Source of the DNA: an uncultured Bacteroides sp.
GTDB taxonomy: Bacteria; Bacteroidota; Bacteroidia; Bacteroidales; Bacteroidaceae
Direction: 5' to 3'
Assembly (NCBI GenBank): GCA_900544075.1
Contig: UQTJ01000045.1
Span: 1 to 23,066 of the forward strand
Length of the DNA stretch: 23,066 nt
Under the pieces are notes generated by a model. It ran no database searches. It saw only the letters and a list, made by a program, of their open reading frames with translations, and was not told the origin of the DNA. This document shows, in pieces, positions 7,097 through 14,906 of this stretch. A program made the position numbers and the translations under genes. The stretch's first letter is position 1; every line of letters starts with the position of its first letter.

Positions 7097-9079
7097 ATGA
7101 CTAAAGTTTTAGATTCTAAGATTCCTGAAGGCCCAATAGCTGAGAAATGGACTAACTATAAAGCTCACCAGAAATTGGTGAACCCGGCTAACAAACGCCG
7201 CTTGGATATCATCGTTGTAGGTACAGGTTTGGCAGGTGCTTCTGCTGCCGCTTCACTTGGTGAAATGGGATTCCGTGTATTCAACTTCTGTATCCAGGAC
7301 TCTCCACGCCGTGCACACTCTATCGCTGCACAGGGTGGTATCAACGCTGCTAAGAACTATCAGAACGACGGTGACTCTGTATATCGTCTTTTCTACGATA
7401 CAGTAAAAGGTGGTGACTACCGTGCTCGTGAAGCTAACGTTTACCGTCTTGCTGAAGTTTCAAACAATATTATCGACCAGTGCGTGGCACAGGGTGTTCC
7501 TTTCGCTCGTGAATACGGTGGTACACTTGCTAACCGTTCTTTCGGTGGTGCTCAGGTATCACGTACTTTCTATGCTAAAGGTCAGACTGGTCAGCAGTTG
7601 CTTCTCGGTGCATACTCAGCATTGAGCCGTCAGGTAGGTGTAGGTACTGTTAAATTGTACACTCGCTATGAAATGCTTGACGTGGTTTTGGTTGATGGCC
7701 GTGCTCGCGGTATCATCGCTAAGAACCTTGTAACTGGTAAACTTGAACGTTTCGCTGCTCACGCAGTAGTTATCGCTACCGGTGGTTACGGTAACACTTA
7801 CTTCCTTTCTACTAACGCTATGGCATGTAACGTAACAGCTGCTATGTCTTGCTACCGTAAGGGAGCTATGTTTGCTAACCCGGCTTACGTTCAGATTCAC
7901 CCAACATGTATTCCTGTACACGGTGACAAGCAGTCTAAGCTTACATTGATGTCAGAATCACTCCGTAACGACGGTCGTATCTGGGTTCCTAAGAAACTTG
8001 AAGATGCAAAAGCACTCCAGGCAGGAACTAAGAAGGGTAGCGATATCCCAGAAGAAGACCGCGACTACTATTTGGAACGCCGTTATCCTGCATTCGGTAA
8101 CCTTGTTCCACGTGACGTTGCTTCACGTGCTGCCAAGGAACGTTGCGACCACGGATTCGGTGTTAACAACACAGGTCTTGCCGTATTCCTTGACTTCTCT
8201 GAAAGTATCGAACGTCTCGGTCTTGATGTAGTTCGTCAGCGTTACGGTAACCTCTTCGATATGTACGAAGAAATCACAGACGTTAATCCGGGTGAACTTG
8301 CAAAAGAAATCAACGGACGCAAATACTACAACCCAATGATGATTTATCCTGCTATCCACTATACAATGGGTGGTATTTGGGTTGACTACGAACTTCAGAC
8401 AACTATCAAGGGTCTGTTCGCAATCGGTGAATGTAACTTCTCTGACCACGGTGCAAACCGTCTTGGTGCATCTGCATTGATGCAGGGTCTTGCTGACGGT
8501 TACTTCGTATTGCCATACACAATCCAGAACTACTTGTCAGACCAGATTACTGTTCCTCGTTTCTCTACAGATCTTCCTGAATTCGCTGAAGCTGAAAAGG
8601 CTGTTCAGGCTAAGATTGACCACCTGATGAACATCAAGGGTAAGAAGTCAGTTGACTCAATCCACAAGGAATTGGGCCGCGTAATGTGGGAATATGTAGG
8701 TATGGGACGTACTGCAGAAGGCTTGAAGACAGGTTTGGCTCGTCTGAAAGAAATCCGCAAGGAATTCGAAACAGAACTGTTTATCCCTGGCTCAAAAGAA
8801 GGTATGAACATCGAGCTTGACAAGGCATTCCGTCTTGACGACTTCATCACAATGGGTCAGCTTATCGCTTACGATGCTTTGAACCGTGAAGAATCTTGCG
8901 GTGGTCACTTCCGTGAAGAACACCAGACAGAAGAAGGTGAAGCTAAGCGTGATGACGAAAACTTCTTCTATGTAGCTTGCTGGGAATACCAGGGAAGCGA
9001 CGACAAGGCTCCTGTACTTTATAAGGAACCATTGGTTTACGAAGCAATCAAAGTACAGACTCGTAACTACAAGAGCTAA
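7097..9079 (+). CDS. frdA: Fumarate reductase/succinate dehydrogenase flavoprotein subunit
   Basis: This 660-residue catalytic subunit interconverts fumarate and succinate. The FAD-binding Rossmann motif is G42-T-G44-L-A-G47. The histidine for covalent FAD is H74 in RRAHSIAAQGG. The substrate site is seen in HPTCIP, SESLRNDGRIWVP and YPAFGNLVPRDVASRA, which holds the expected proton-shuttling arginine. The C-terminal segment FSDHGANRLGASALMQGLADGYF completes the FAD site, followed by the helical domain. The length is that of the Bacteroidetes/epsilonproteobacterial type. Codon choice is strongly biased to CGT, GGT, AAC, TTC and GAC, unlike nearby housekeeping genes, which suggests very high expression. 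It lies between the cytochrome b gene (33 bp) and the iron-sulfur gene (48 bp) in one operon. Confidence 0.96.
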   Translation: MTKVLDSKIPEGPIAEKWTNYKAHQKLVNPANKRRLDIIVVGTGLAGASAAASLGEMGFRVFNFCIQDSPRRAHSIAAQGGINAAKNYQNDGDSVYRLFYDTVKGGDYRAREANVYRLAEVSNNIIDQCVAQGVPFAREYGGTLANRSFGGAQVSRTFYAKGQTGQQLLLGAYSALSRQVGVGTVKLYTRYEMLDVVLVDGRARGIIAKNLVTGKLERFAAHAVVIATGGYGNTYFLSTNAMACNVTAAMSCYRKGAMFANPAYVQIHPTCIPVHGDKQSKLTLMSESLRNDGRIWVPKKLEDAKALQAGTKKGSDIPEEDRDYYLERRYPAFGNLVPRDVASRAAKERCDHGFGVNNTGLAVFLDFSESIERLGLDVVRQRYGNLFDMYEEITDVNPGELAKEINGRKYYNPMMIYPAIHYTMGGIWVDYELQTTIKGLFAIGECNFSDHGANRLGASALMQGLADGYFVLPYTIQNYLSDQITVPRFSTDLPEFAEAEKAVQAKIDHLMNIKGKKSVDSIHKELGRVMWEYVGMGRTAEGLKTGLARLKEIRKEFETELFIPGSKEGMNIELDKAFRLDDFITMGQLIAYDALNREESCGGHFREEHQTEEGEAKRDDENFFYVACWEYQGSDDKAPVLYKEPLVYEAIKVQTRNYKS

Positions 9080-9127
9080 TTGAGCTAATCTGAGACGAAG
9101 TAAAACAATTTAAAGAAAAGAAGTAAA

Positions 9128-9883
9128 ATGGATAAAAATATATCATTTACGCTGAAAGTATGGCGTCAGAACGGACCTAAGGACAAAGGTCATTTCGATA
9201 CATTCCAGATGAAAGACATTCCGGGTGATACTTCATTCCTCGAAATGCTCGATATCTTGAATGAAATGTTGATTGAAGAAGGTAAAGAACCTATAGTATT
9301 CGACCACGACTGCCGTGAAGGTATCTGCGGTATGTGCTCATTGTACATCAACGGACATCCACACGGACCTGCAACAGGTGCTACTACTTGCCAGATTTAT
9401 ATGCGTCGTTTCAAAGACGGTGACACTATCACAGTTGAACCATGGCGTTCTGCAGGTTTCCCTGTAATCAAAGACTTGATGGTTGACCGTTCTGCATACG
9501 ACAAGATTATGCAGGCTGGTGGTTTCGTAAGCGTATCTACAGGTGCTCCTCAGGATGCAAACGCTATTCTTATCCCTAAGACTATCGCTGACGAGGCTAT
9601 GGATGCTGCTACATGTATCGGTTGCGGTGCTTGTGTAGCTGCATGTAAGAACGGTTCTGCTATGCTTTTCGTTTCTGCAAAAGTTAGTCAGTTGAACCTT
9701 CTCCCTCAGGGTAAGCCGGAAGCTTTGCGTCGTGCTAAAGCTATGTTGTCTAAGATGGACGAACTTGGTTTCGGTAACTGTACAAACACTCGTGCTTGTG
9801 AAGCAGAATGTCCAAAATGTGTTTCAATCAGCAATATTGCTCGTTTGAACCGCGACTTCATCAAGGCTAAACTGAAAGACTAA
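9128..9883 (+). CDS. frdB: Fumarate reductase/succinate dehydrogenase iron-sulfur subunit
   Basis: This 251-residue subunit carries electrons between the FAD subunit and the heme/quinone anchor. The three cluster sites are all present: [2Fe-2S] in the N-terminal ferredoxin domain (C62, C67, C70, C88); [4Fe-4S] CIGCGACVAAC (C163, C166, C169, with C173 belonging to the next set); and the [3Fe-4S]-type site, C218 to C231 in CTNTRACEAECPKC. No ligand appears missing. It shares the strong codon bias of the operon and is followed by a hairpin terminator 24 bp after the stop. The start at ATG 9128 gives the usual short KNISFTLKVWRQ strand. Confidence 0.96.
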   Translation: MDKNISFTLKVWRQNGPKDKGHFDTFQMKDIPGDTSFLEMLDILNEMLIEEGKEPIVFDHDCREGICGMCSLYINGHPHGPATGATTCQIYMRRFKDGDTITVEPWRSAGFPVIKDLMVDRSAYDKIMQAGGFVSVSTGAPQDANAILIPKTIADEAMDAATCIGCGACVAACKNGSAMLFVSAKVSQLNLLPQGKPEALRRAKAMLSKMDELGFGNCTNTRACEAECPKCVSISNIARLNRDFIKAKLKD

Positions 9884-9907
9884 TATCAGTCATATAAATC
9901 AAAATAG

Positions 9908-9944
9908 AAAATCCGGTTTCATTGGTTTGAAACCGGATTTTTTT
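9908..9944 (+). terminator. Terminator of the fumarate reductase operon
   Basis: AAAATCCGGTTTCA (9908-9921) and its exact complement (9928-9941) form a 14-bp stem with a 6-nt loop, followed by T residues to 9944. It is a strong rho-independent terminator on the plus strand. Confidence 0.93.
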
Positions 9945-10089
9945 GTATTTGTGGGTACCATCATACTCTTCTTAATATCTGTTTTGTTAAGAAAATGATA
10001 TGTATATCAACTATCGGATTGTTATGAGATTGGTGGTACAACTTTTAATGTGAAATATTTTTAAAAGGATAAGTTTTGCCGGAGAAATA
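9945..10089. other. Intergenic stretch between frdB terminator and candidate sRNA promoter
   Basis: There is no reading frame here. One short inverted repeat, TTCTTAA (9969-9975) with TTAAGAA (9987-9993), is present. I see no other element. Confidence 0.5.
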
Positions 10090-10121
10090 TTTGCATTTAT
10101 TACGTGTATTTGATACATTTG
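10090..10121 (+). promoter_or_regulatory. Consensus promoter with no downstream gene
   Basis: TTTG at 10090-10093, a 20-nt spacer and TACATTTG at 10114-10121 match the Bacteroidota consensus perfectly. No plus-strand reading frame of credible quality follows; an intrinsic terminator does, within about 50-70 bp. Confidence 0.8.
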
Positions 10122-10126
10122 CACCG

Positions 10127-10194
10127 TGATTTTTTTCATAGTATTAGATTTAAGGTTAACAAGGTACGGGGACAAGGCGTTGTCCCCTTTTTTT
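10127..10194 (+). ncRNA. Candidate small RNA between frdB and dprA
   Basis: A perfect promoter (10090-10121) and a perfect terminator hairpin (10168-10194) bracket about 65-70 transcribed bases with no start codon and frame that could make a protein. The upstream operon already has its own terminator, and the T run serves only the plus strand, so it does not belong to dprA. The RNA would end in the GGGGACAA/TTGTCCCC stem, and its 3' end would touch the dprA stop codon (10193-10195). The exact 5' end is estimated from the promoter (about 10126-10129). No known RNA family is recognised. Confidence 0.6.
10168..10194 (+). terminator. Intrinsic terminator of the candidate small RNA
   Basis: GGGGACAA (10168-10175), loop GGCG, TTGTCCCC (10180-10187), then seven T residues (10188-10194). 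On the minus strand the same stem is not followed by a T run (the next bases there are GTACC), so it is directional. Confidence 0.88.
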
Positions 10195-11308
10195 ATACCA
10201 ATTTATACATTCCACCGGCTAAAGCACGGATTATTCCTTTCATTTCCATTTCAAAAAGTATTCCGGTTATTTTGTTTATAGGAATATTTGTGTTGACTAC
10301 AAGTGTGTTTATTTGTAGCCCGTCAGGATTCTTTTCCAATTGTGACATTACAAGTTCTTCGTCCGGTGTAAGGTCAGGAAACAACTGTCGCTGTATGCCT
10401 TCGCGTGGGGTAGATACCGGAGTATAATCCCAGTTCATTGCTTTTACCAATTCTTCTGCACTTTGCAGGAGTATGGCTCTGTTATTGCGGATTAGTGTGT
10501 TGCATCCGATGGAGAATTCATCTCCTATGCGTCCGGGGAATGCAAAGCAGTCGCGGTTATAGCTTTCTGCTATATCGGCTGTAATCAGTGCTCCTCCTTT
10601 GGCTGCCGATTCCACTACTATGGTAGCATCACTCATTCCTGCAATTATCCTGTTACGTTTAATGAAGTTCTGTCTGTCAGGGTTGGTTCCGCTTGGATAT
10701 TCAGTTATCAGTCCTCCGTGGGTGAGCATTTCTGCTGCTGTACGTCTGTGTACGGCAGGGTAGATTCTGTCAAGACCGTGTGCCAGTACGCCAACTGTAT
10801 CCATACCGAATTGGAGTGCAGCCCTATGTGCGTTGATGTCTATGCCGTAAGCCAATCCGCTTACAATAAGAACATCCGGCAAAATCTCGTGCAATTCGTT
10901 TATAAAACGCATACAGATGTCCTTGCCATATTCTGTGGCATGACGTGTGCCTACCATATTTATTATATGCAGACTGTTCAGGTTGGCAGAACCGCGATAG
11001 AATAGCAATAACGGTGCATCATCGCATTCGCGCAGACGGGACGGATAGTCTTCATCGTTCAGTGTCAGACATCTGATACTGTTTTTCTCTGCAAAACGTA
11101 TTTCTGCTTCACACAGGCGCAGCACATCGCAATTGACTATTGCGTCAATAACTTTCTGTGAAACATCCGGTACAATATCCTTAAGGTTTCTGGCTTCGCG
11201 GAATATTCTTGTAGCCGAACCTGCGGCCTCCATCAGACGGTGTGCACCTATCAGACCGAGTCCCGGCAGACGGGTAAGAGACATTGTGTAAAGCAGTTCT
11301 TCGTTCAT
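10193..11308 (-). CDS. dprA: DNA-processing protein DprA
   Basis: The 371-residue DprA protein binds incoming single-stranded DNA and loads RecA in natural transformation; in many non-competent lineages it is kept with a less clear role. An N-terminal SAM-like helical part (to about 100) precedes the Rossmann-like core. The core shows the family signatures MVGTRHATEYG (118-128), SGLAYGID (150-157), GLDRIYPAVHR, EYPSGTNPDRQNFIKRNRIIAG (203-224) and VVESAAKGGALITADIA. Residues about 310-371 form the C-terminal winged-helix domain (DML1-like). It lies 7 bp after the thioesterase gene and is likely cotranscribed with it. The start ATG fits the LYTMSLTRLPGLG opening of the family. There is no sign of decay. 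Confidence 0.95.
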   Translation of the reverse strand: MNEELLYTMSLTRLPGLGLIGAHRLMEAAGSATRIFREARNLKDIVPDVSQKVIDAIVNCDVLRLCEAEIRFAEKNSIRCLTLNDEDYPSRLRECDDAPLLLFYRGSANLNSLHIINMVGTRHATEYGKDICMRFINELHEILPDVLIVSGLAYGIDINAHRAALQFGMDTVGVLAHGLDRIYPAVHRRTAAEMLTHGGLITEYPSGTNPDRQNFIKRNRIIAGMSDATIVVESAAKGGALITADIAESYNRDCFAFPGRIGDEFSIGCNTLIRNNRAILLQSAEELVKAMNWDYTPVSTPREGIQRQLFPDLTPDEELVMSQLEKNPDGLQINTLVVNTNIPINKITGILFEMEMKGIIRALAGGMYKLV

Positions 11309-11315
11309 AGTATGG

Positions 11316-11720
11316 TTATTCGCTGAAATACGGTGAGAAGATAGTATTGAATGTTTCGCTGTCCCCCAATCTGCCGTTTATCACGCATACTGTTTCCACT
11401 GTAGCTTTGATGACCGGTTTCATGTCGGGCAGACGGAAGATGTCCTGATAGAATACGTATTTTATTCCTTCTTTCTTGATGTAGAGTTTGGAGATGAATT
11501 CGTCGCCGCTCTTCAGCGGTGTCTTGAAAGCCATGTTCAGTCTTGCCACTACAGGATCTATGCCTTCGTCGTGAAGGCGTGCGAAACTTACTCCCAGTGA
11601 AGAGAGGAACTCGTGGCGGGTGTGTTCGATGTAGTGCTGGTAATTGGCATTGTTCACTATGCCCTGAAGGTCGCATTCGTAGTCGCGTACCTTCATTTGC
11701 AGTTCGAAGATGTATTTCAT
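11316..11720 (-). CDS. YbgC/4HBT-like acyl-CoA thioesterase
   Basis: The 134-residue single hot-dog domain is of the 4-hydroxybenzoyl-CoA thioesterase type. The N-terminal signature YECDLQGIVNNANYQHYIEHTRHEFL (residues 14-39) aligns with the active-site helix of YbgC. D17 matches the catalytic aspartate, and the following NNANY motif is typical. It hydrolyses acyl-CoA thioesters in the cytosol, but the natural substrate is unknown. It is directly upstream of dprA with 7 bp between them, and an exact -7 element (CAAACATA on the plus strand, 11749-11756) lies about 30 bp before its start. Confidence 0.88.
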   Translation of the reverse strand: MKYIFELQMKVRDYECDLQGIVNNANYQHYIEHTRHEFLSSLGVSFARLHDEGIDPVVARLNMAFKTPLKSGDEFISKLYIKKEGIKYVFYQDIFRLPDMKPVIKATVETVCVINGRLGDSETFNTIFSPYFSE

Positions 11721-11748
11721 TCTTAGTCTTTTTAGTATTGATTAGTTA

Positions 11749-11756
11749 CAAACATA
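11749..11756 (-). promoter_or_regulatory. Possible -7 element for the thioesterase-dprA pair
   Basis: Read on the minus strand the bases are TATGTTTG, an exact TAnnTTTG. No TTTG lies 19-21 nt upstream, so only half of the consensus is present. Confidence 0.5.
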
Positions 11757-11800
11757 CGGAAAAATCCTCTTATATCTATCGTTGCAAGGAATATTCTTCA

Positions 11801-11808
11801 TATTTTTG
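11801..11808 (+). promoter_or_regulatory. -7 element immediately before dus, suggesting a leaderless transcript
   Basis: TATTTTTG matches TAnnTTTG exactly and ends 5 bp before the ATG at 11814, roughly where transcription should begin. A GTTG at 11781-11784 is the nearest -33-like element, but its spacing of 16 is short. Confidence 0.5.
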
Positions 11809-11813
11809 CATCT

Positions 11814-12755
11814 ATGGATAAGGAACTTAAGATTTTTGCAGCTCCGTTACAGGGTTTTACGGAGGCTGCTTGGCGTGTGGCACATAATGAAGTGTTTGGC
11901 GGGGTGGATGCATATTTCACTCCTTTCATCAGATATGAGAAGGGCGGATTGCGCAATAAGGACAGGCGCGAAGTACTGCCTGAAAATAACCGTGGCATAA
12001 GGTTAATACCTCAGATTATGGCTTCAGAGCCGGATGAAATGAAGGCTTTGACAGATTTCATCATTTCTTTAGGTTATAAGGAGATTGACCTTAATATGGG
12101 TTGTCCTTTTCCGTTGATAGCGAACAGGGGGAAGGGGAGCGGTATATTGCAATATCCTGAGAAAGTAGCTGCACTTATGGGCTGCATTAATGAATATTCT
12201 GCCGATGGCGTAAGTTTCAGCGTAAAGATGAGGCTGGGGCAGATTTCTGCCGATGAATGGAAGGAGATTCTGCCGACTGTAAATGCTTCTGAGGTGAAGA
12301 TGGTTACTCTTCATCCTCGTATCGGAAAGCAGCAGTATAAAGGCGAGGTAGATATGGAGGCTTTTGCTGAGTTCTATAGTGAATGTCGTAAACCGTTGGT
12401 ATATAATGGCGATTTGGGCAGTGTGGCGGATATAAACAGGGTAGTTGAAAGGTTCCCTGATTTATATGGCGTGATGATAGGTCGAGGGCTGCTTGCCGAT
12501 GGAGCTTTAGCTGCTGAATATAAATCAGGTTATGGATTTACTCAGGAAGAATTGTATGCAAAGGTGCGCTGTATGCATTCCATGATGTACGAACGCTATT
12601 CTGAGGTTATCGAAGGCGGTGATGCACAGCTTCTTCTGAAGATGAAATCCATGTGGGAATACTGGCTTCCCGAACTTGACAAGAAGAAAAGGAAAGCCAT
12701 CCACAAGGCAAATAAGCTGTCAGGCTATCTGAACGAGGTAGAGGGGGTTAGGTAG
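11814..12755 (+). CDS. tRNA-dihydrouridine synthase family protein
   Basis: This 313-residue FMN enzyme reduces uridine to dihydrouridine in tRNA. TIM-barrel signatures are in order: AAPLQGFTEAAWR (the family APMxGxTDxxFR, with changes), NMGCPFPLI with the catalytic cysteine C97, SVKMRLG, HPRIGKQQYKGEVD, YNGDLGS and VMIGRGLL. The last part is a helical RNA-binding domain. Which uridine it modifies cannot be told; it resembles the DusC-like single-copy enzymes of Bacteroidota. The ATG at 11814 gives the proper N-terminus but sits only 5 bp after an exact -7 box, so the mRNA may be leaderless or nearly so. Its end overlaps the convergent DUF2851 gene by 8 bp. Confidence 0.92.
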   Translation: MDKELKIFAAPLQGFTEAAWRVAHNEVFGGVDAYFTPFIRYEKGGLRNKDRREVLPENNRGIRLIPQIMASEPDEMKALTDFIISLGYKEIDLNMGCPFPLIANRGKGSGILQYPEKVAALMGCINEYSADGVSFSVKMRLGQISADEWKEILPTVNASEVKMVTLHPRIGKQQYKGEVDMEAFAEFYSECRKPLVYNGDLGSVADINRVVERFPDLYGVMIGRGLLADGALAAEYKSGYGFTQEELYAKVRCMHSMMYERYSEVIEGGDAQLLLKMKSMWEYWLPELDKKKRKAIHKANKLSGYLNEVEGVR

Positions 12756-14013
12756 TTTTCTTCAAATACTCAAACCCTATGCGGCAGTACAGGCATTTTT
12801 TCGGGTCACAGTAATTCTTCTTCAACTGTATCAGAGCCTGACTGTCGCCTGCATGTGCGGCTTCCAGTCCGCATTCCTTCCACATTCGTGTGATGAAATT
12901 GTTTTCCGGTTTCAGCGTTTCAAGCATCTCTGAGGCACGATCCGTAAGGCGGTTTATCCCTCTGTGCTTTCCGTAGGCATATAGAAATGGTATCACCGTA
13001 TTGATAATCAACAGATTGATGGTTGATGTGCTTAGCCTCTTCTTTACTGGAGTTGATACTTCTCCGAAACAGTAGTGCGTAATCCAGTATTCAGATGTAT
13101 CGGTTTCAAGCATCGGCCTAAGCTGTTCTATAGTTTCAGCTTCAAGAATCCTTGACAGCAGTCCTTGCGATGTGTGATAAAGTTTCGCCAGTTGGGCTAT
13201 TCTTACGTGAGGGAAGTTTCCCGGGCGCATACGCAGCAGTTTCCATCGGCAGTTGTCCGATGCAGTAAAGCCGAATTTGTGTTTCAGATATGTATATTCT
13301 TTAAGAAGTCTGTCGGTATATTCATCGTATGCGGCATCCAATAACCCTGACTGTCCGAAGAATATAGCTTCTATCTGGAACAGACTGTCACGATGCTTGT
13401 CCACAGCCCTTAGAGGAATGGTCTGTGCCCACAGCTCGAATGCATCACTGTTGGTTCCGAAACCGAAGTTACGTGCTAAGGTTATAAAGAAAACGTCCTC
13501 CCAGTTATTGTTATACTTTTCCATTAACTTTGTTATGCGTTCTGTCTTTTCCTCGAATCGCTCTATCTGGAGTGTGTTCAACCAACTGTGCATCAATAGC
13601 TTCGACAGTGACGGAATGAGTTTGTAGCACGCAGGGTAGTGTGCCGTGCGTATCAGCTCGTTATAGCTGTCCACAAGATAAGTTGGGTAGTGCAGTTCCA
13701 TTTGAGGAATCTTCTCCCCATTGGGTCGGCAAGGTTCGTAGTCGATATCGGATGCTATGTGCAGAATTACATTGTCGTAATCGGAATTTGTGTCATGATG
13801 ATGTAACTTCCAGTCGGAAGCCTTAAGGTGTATCTCTATGTTTCCTACCCATAACACACCGCCTATCTTAATCTTGGCATTGAAGAAATCGGGGCCTGCA
13901 TTCGTGTTCCACAGTCCCGGGTCGATAACTTCCACTTCCAAGCCGTCTGTTGTCTGTAAAGGCTTAAGAGGGAAAAGTTTGTGTTTCCATACATAATGTA
14001 AAAGTTGTTCCAT
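12748..14013 (-). CDS. DUF2851 family protein, function unknown
   Basis: This 421-residue cytosolic protein has no signal peptide. It begins MEQLLHYVWKHKLFPLKPLQTTDG and continues with DPGLWNTNAGPDFFNAKIKIGG and GNIEIHLKASDWKLHHHD, the typical opening of the Bacteroidota DUF2851 family. Much of the first 120 residues looks like a beta-rich, nuclease-like fold (conserved NxGPDF, E-hxxK and H-rich loop); that reading is only suggestive. The C-terminus holds C402, C407 and C410 in CDPKKCLYC, a spacing that could bind a metal. It is convergent with dus (8-bp overlap) and divergent from dapB, so it is probably monocistronic. A TACATTTA close to the -7 consensus lies upstream on the minus strand. 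No function is established to my knowledge. Confidence 0.85.
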   Translation of the reverse strand: MEQLLHYVWKHKLFPLKPLQTTDGLEVEVIDPGLWNTNAGPDFFNAKIKIGGVLWVGNIEIHLKASDWKLHHHDTNSDYDNVILHIASDIDYEPCRPNGEKIPQMELHYPTYLVDSYNELIRTAHYPACYKLIPSLSKLLMHSWLNTLQIERFEEKTERITKLMEKYNNNWEDVFFITLARNFGFGTNSDAFELWAQTIPLRAVDKHRDSLFQIEAIFFGQSGLLDAAYDEYTDRLLKEYTYLKHKFGFTASDNCRWKLLRMRPGNFPHVRIAQLAKLYHTSQGLLSRILEAETIEQLRPMLETDTSEYWITHYCFGEVSTPVKKRLSTSTINLLIINTVIPFLYAYGKHRGINRLTDRASEMLETLKPENNFITRMWKECGLEAAHAGDSQALIQLKKNYCDPKKCLYCRIGFEYLKKTT

Positions 14014-14064
14014 GCTAACGAGTGTAAATATTGCCTAAATGTAATGATTTATAATGAAAAGCAT

Positions 14065-14072
14065 TATCTTTG
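14065..14072 (+). promoter_or_regulatory. -7 element of the dapB operon promoter
   Basis: TATCTTTG is an exact TAnnTTTG, 22 bp before the dapB start. No clear TTTG is seen at the -33 position. Confidence 0.6.
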
Positions 14073-14094
14073 TGGCTAAAATAAATCGAAAAAT

Positions 14095-14850
14095 ATGAAG
14101 ATAGCATTAATTGGATATGGAAAAATGGGCAAAGAGATAGAAAAGATTGCCCTTTCACGCGGACATGAGATTGTTAGCATCATAGATATAAACAATACAC
14201 AGGATTTCGAGTCGGAAGCGTTCCGCTCGGCTGATGTGGCAATAGAATTTACAGCCCCTTCTGTGGCTTACAACAACTGTTTGTCGGCCTTCAAGAATGG
14301 TGTAAAGGTGGTTTCAGGCAGTACAGGATGGATGGGCGAGCATGTGGACGAGATGCGCCGTATGTGTGTCGAAGAAGGAGCCACTCTGTTCTGGTCGTCA
14401 AATTTCAGCCTTGGTGTAGCTATTTTCTCTGCCGTAAACAAGTATCTGGCTCGTATAATGAATAATTTCCCTGGATATGATGTGTCAATGGTGGAAACTC
14501 ACCACATTCACAAACTTGATGCTCCGAGCGGTACTGCCATAACTTTGGCTGAAGGAATTCTGGAGAACCTCGACCGTAAAGACAAATGGGTTATGGGTAC
14601 ACTTACCGCACCGGACGGTACTGTAACAGGTACTACTGAGTGTGCTGCAAATGAAATGCCTGTAAGCGCAATACGCCGTGACGAGGTTCCGGGTATCCAC
14701 ACCATAACATACGAATCTGAAGCTGATTCTATCATCATTACTCACGATGCCAAGAATCGCAAGGGATTTGCTCTTGGAGCAGTGCTTGCAGCAGAATATA
14801 CAGCTGAGCATACAGGATTCTTAGGTATGAATGACCTGTTTAACTTTTAA
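14095..14850 (+). CDS. dapB: 4-hydroxy-tetrahydrodipicolinate reductase (DapB)
   Basis: The 251-residue enzyme reduces hydroxy-tetrahydrodipicolinate with NAD(P)H, on the path to diaminopimelate (cell wall) and lysine. The nucleotide site GYGKMGKEI lies at residues 7-15. The catalytic block HHIHKLDAPSGTA lies at 136-148, with H136/H137 as the acid-base candidates and K140 in substrate binding. The FWSSNFSLGV segment and the C-terminal HTITYESEADSI strand are also typical. It is the first gene of a forward cluster with two signal-peptidase genes and a WbqC-like gene, an association I recall as common in Bacteroidales. The gap to lepB is 56 bp, with TTAATTCTT-like repeats and no terminator. Confidence 0.95.
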   Translation: MKIALIGYGKMGKEIEKIALSRGHEIVSIIDINNTQDFESEAFRSADVAIEFTAPSVAYNNCLSAFKNGVKVVSGSTGWMGEHVDEMRRMCVEEGATLFWSSNFSLGVAIFSAVNKYLARIMNNFPGYDVSMVETHHIHKLDAPSGTAITLAEGILENLDRKDKWVMGTLTAPDGTVTGTTECAANEMPVSAIRRDEVPGIHTITYESEADSIIITHDAKNRKGFALGAVLAAEYTAEHTGFLGMNDLFNF

Positions 14851-14906
14851 TTGTCTTGTCTGATTTTCAGCTTTTAATTCTTAATTTTTAATTCTTGATT
14901 CACAAA

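Noticed and set aside
10104..10427. Plus-strand 107-codon frame across the candidate small RNA and the end of dprA
   Set aside because: It runs through the terminator hairpin and is antisense to dprA; the residues look like a shadow frame with no family features.
14895..14906. TTG start for lepB four codons upstream
   Set aside because: ATG 14907 gives the N-terminus usual for the family, and there is no reason to prefer a weak start here.
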